Source of the DNA: Flexifilum sp963727545
GTDB taxonomy: Bacteria; Chloroflexota; Anaerolineae; Aggregatilineales; Phototrophicaceae
Assembly (NCBI GenBank): GCA_963727545.1
Contig: CAVSGS010000005.1
Span: 372,001 to 436,000 of the forward strand
Direction: 5' to 3'
Length of the DNA: 64,000 nt
Part shown: one piece after another, positions 62,073 through 64,000 of the stretch
Numbering within the stretch: position 1 is the first letter of the stretch
How the letters are laid out: every line of letters begins with the position of its first letter
Made by a program: the position numbers and the translations under genes
The notes under the pieces: model-generated
What the model saw: only the letters and a program-made list of their open reading frames with translations
Told to the model about the DNA's origin: nothing
Databases searched by the model: none

Positions 62073-63512
62073 ATGCGGCGAACAGGCTTGATCTCTCTAA
62101 TCGCATTGGCGTTGACCGCGATCCTACTGGCATCGGGGTGCTCGATGGCGCCGCAAAGCGCCGTCGCGCAGCCGCCCGAACAAATCTCGACCGCGCCACC
62201 CAATGTCACCTGTCAGGAACTCGTTTCACTGGCAGAAACGTCGGTCGGGCTGGTTTGCAATGCGCTCGGTCGCAACCAAGCCTGCTACGGTAACCAGTTA
62301 GTTTCGGTTGACTTCGATCCGGGTTCCAACTTCGTCTTCCAGAAGTCGGGCGATACCGTCGACCTGCTGGCGGTGCGAAAGATCAGCACCGCGCCGCTGG
62401 ATTTGACGACCCATGATTGGGGCATCGCCGTCTTGAAGGCGCAAGCCAATCTGCCGGACACGCTCCCCGGTCAGAACGTGACCTTCTTGCTGTTCGGCGA
62501 TACCACCGTCGACAATCCATCGCCGGACATGCGGGCGGTGACGGTGAGCACACGCATCGGGGACGTACAATGCGCTGACGCGCCGGATGCCGGTGTGTTG
62601 ATCCAGTCGCCGAACGGCACGCAGGTGACGATGAATCTCAACGGCGCGGACGTGACGCTCGGCTCGACCGCCTTGGTCACGACCAACCAAGATACGAACC
62701 GGATGACTTTCGCGGTCGTCGAAGGCACGGGAATTATCACCGCCTTCAATGAGACGAAAATCGTCCCCGCCGGGGAGAAAACCGGGCTGCCGCTGGGCAG
62801 CGGTCCCGACGGAATGCAGGTTTCCGGTCCGCCGTCAGAGCCAAGCCCGTATGATATGTCGACGATGCACAATCTGCCGGTCATGCTGCTGGATCGTAAA
62901 ATCACGGTTCAAGACCCGAATACAGTGACGATCACGCCGACGGAAGCACCCGTAATCAGCGTCACGGCGACGCCGACGGCGGCAACTGCCGCCTGTACGC
63001 CGCGCAGCGATTGGGGTGCTCGCTACGTGATACAGGTGGGCGATAACCTGTCGACCATCGCACTCAAGCTGAACATGCGGACGGCGGATCTGCAAGCGGG
63101 CAACTGCATCGACAACCCGAATGCGCTGATCGCCGGGCAGTCGATCCGCGTGCCGCGTGCCGTACCGACCAACACGCCGCTGCCACCGACGGTGACGCCG
63201 ACGCCCAACGCACAGATGAGTGGTCCCAACTTGCGAGCGGACAACAACCCGATTGGCTACCGGGAATGCACCACCATCCGCTGGGATGTGGACAACATCA
63301 ACTCGGTCTATTTCGAGGGTCAGCCGGTGATCGGGCACAACTCGCGGCAGGTTTGCCCCGGCGAGACGACCACTTATACGCTGCTGGTGATCCTGCTGGA
63401 TGGGTCGCAGAAGTCCTTTACGATTACGATCAACGTCGGTGCCGTCTGTGGCAATCAAGTCTGCGAACCGGGCAAATCCTACAGTACGTGTCCAAGTGAC
63501 TGTCTCGGCTAG
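62073..63512 (+). CDS. LysM lipoprotein with FecR-like segment
   Basis: 479 residues from ATG 62073, chosen for the AAGGA at 62060-62064; upstream starts at 61929 and 62043 lack one. Signal MRRTGLISLIALALTAILLA ends in SGC with the lipid Cys. The first 250 residues include LIQSPNGTQVTMNLNGADVT and LGSTALVTTNQDTNRMTFAV, like FecR-type domains. After a Thr/Pro linker a LysM domain follows: YVIQVGDNLSTIALKLNMRT to AGQSIRVPRA. The end has an Ig-like piece and the Cys-rich CGNQVCEPGKSYSTCPSDC. LysM binds peptidoglycan. Confidence 0.85.
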   Translation: MRRTGLISLIALALTAILLASGCSMAPQSAVAQPPEQISTAPPNVTCQELVSLAETSVGLVCNALGRNQACYGNQLVSVDFDPGSNFVFQKSGDTVDLLAVRKISTAPLDLTTHDWGIAVLKAQANLPDTLPGQNVTFLLFGDTTVDNPSPDMRAVTVSTRIGDVQCADAPDAGVLIQSPNGTQVTMNLNGADVTLGSTALVTTNQDTNRMTFAVVEGTGIITAFNETKIVPAGEKTGLPLGSGPDGMQVSGPPSEPSPYDMSTMHNLPVMLLDRKITVQDPNTVTITPTEAPVISVTATPTAATAACTPRSDWGARYVIQVGDNLSTIALKLNMRTADLQAGNCIDNPNALIAGQSIRVPRAVPTNTPLPPTVTPTPNAQMSGPNLRADNNPIGYRECTTIRWDVDNINSVYFEGQPVIGHNSRQVCPGETTTYTLLVILLDGSQKSFTITINVGAVCGNQVCEPGKSYSTCPSDCLG

Positions 63513-63525
63513 CTTTACTTCACAC

Positions 63526-63554
63526 CGCAAGGGGCGCAAATTGCGCCCCTTGCG
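63526..63554. repeat. Near-perfect palindrome after the LysM gene
   Basis: CGCAAGGGGCGCAA (63526-63539) and TTGCGCCCCTTGCG (63541-63554) are exact reverse complements with one base between. The GGGGCGCA core is shared with the palindromes at 26065 and 35270. It may act as a terminator but lacks a T-run. Confidence 0.6.
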
Positions 63555-63617
63555 CCTCTCCTCGTCTTAAGTTCTGTGGTATCCTAACGGCGCAAATTTC
63601 TCATCAGGATAGAAAGT

Positions 63618-64000
63618 ATGCTCTTGCGCCGAGTTGCCATTCTGCTCCTGCTCATCACTGCTGCTTACAGCGCCACCGCGTGCAGCACGCTCAACCCGCC
63701 GACCCCCACGCCAACTGCGACTTTTACAGTCACGCCACTGCCGACCGATACGGCGACCTTCACGCCGATTCCGCCGACCGATACGCCGACGCTGACGCCG
63801 GCGCCGACCGACACGCCGACGATCACCCCGACGCCGCTGCCGAGTCCGACGCCGTCGAATACGCCGGGACCGTCGTTCGCCTTCGGGATCGACAGTTCGC
63901 AGTCGCTCGACATCCCCTCGGACATGATCGCGCGGCTGGGTTCGCCGATGATCGCGTTCATCAACACCAACAATCGCACGGTTAGCAACGCGACGCCACA
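63618..64000 (+). CDS. Thr-Pro-rich lipoprotein (partial)
   Basis: The gene runs off the right edge of the window; about 127 residues are visible. From ATG 63618: MLLRRVAILLLLITAAYSAT then AC, a lipoprotein signal with the Cys at residue 22. A long Thr/Pro linker follows (NPPTPTPTATFTVTPLPTD, repeated TPTLTPAPTDTPTITPTP). The beginning of a domain, SFAFGIDSSQSLDIPSDMIA, is then visible. The architecture matches the other Thr-Pro lipoproteins here. The domain family cannot be named. Confidence 0.7.
   Translation, partial: MLLRRVAILLLLITAAYSATACSTLNPPTPTPTATFTVTPLPTDTATFTPIPPTDTPTLTPAPTDTPTITPTPLPSPTPSNTPGPSFAFGIDSSQSLDIPSDMIARLGSPMIAFINTNNRTVSNATP

Noticed and set aside
1..64000. tRNA and rRNA genes
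   Set aside because: I looked for T-loop and acceptor patterns in the intergenic gaps and saw none. A covariance-model search was not possible.

Overview
The window is a 64 kb piece of a GC-rich bacterial chromosome. Its character points to Chloroflexota, probably Anaerolineae-like. The evidence is a Tad pilus system with no visible secretin, secreted lipoproteins with long Thr-Pro linkers, a DHH-CBS-tRNA nucleotidyltransferase fusion, a sulfite-oxidase-like molybdoenzyme and a large block of polytopic glycosyltransferases. This is inferred from gene content; no rRNA or tRNA gene was seen.

Layout. 1-5990: a truncated lipoprotein (minus), a UbiA-type prenyltransferase, a small membrane protein, a lipoprotein, the tRNA nucleotidyltransferase fusion and a GNAT enzyme. 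6000-6430: a self-contained cupin gene with its own promoter candidate, a hairpin carrying the ribosome site, and a terminator. 6520-11184: an envelope redox block with a molybdopterin enzyme, a degenerate L,D-transpeptidase, a CcdA-TlpA fusion, a second TlpA and a DUF2085 membrane protein. 11442-23588 (minus): a PspA-like protein, a GAF histidine kinase, two OmpR-type regulators, then TadE, a TadG-like VWA protein and a Thr-Pro-rich TadE protein. 23626-37405 (minus): a surface-polysaccharide block of glycosyltransferases, YfhO-like membrane proteins and a polyprenyl-phosphate sugar transferase. 37638-40968: a membrane-anchored STAND-like NTPase with HEAT repeats, and a GNAT. 41028-43853 (minus): lipoprotein, DUF167, YggT, YggS and PgeF. 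44026-51983: a LuxR-type regulator and DegS-like kinase, followed by the Tad motor genes (CpaB, CpaE, CpaF, TadB, TadC). 52017-53343: ComF and long-form HPF. 53383-57550 (minus): two GT2 enzymes, a PhnD-like lipoprotein and a FlgD-Ig-like envelope protein. 57900-64000: Lon, an AlbA_2/Schlafen regulator, a LysM lipoprotein and a truncated lipoprotein.

The Tad machinery is split into a subunit operon (11-19 kb) and a motor operon (46-52 kb), each preceded by its own two-component genes. The neighbouring polysaccharide block suggests a region devoted to the cell surface.

Two features run through the window. First, six otherwise well-conserved genes contain eight reading-frame breaks, every one of them in the sense of one extra base. 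Consensus insertion errors are the simplest explanation, but reads are needed to show it. Second, several families of short palindromic repeats lie between genes, and some lie in frame inside membrane-protein genes.
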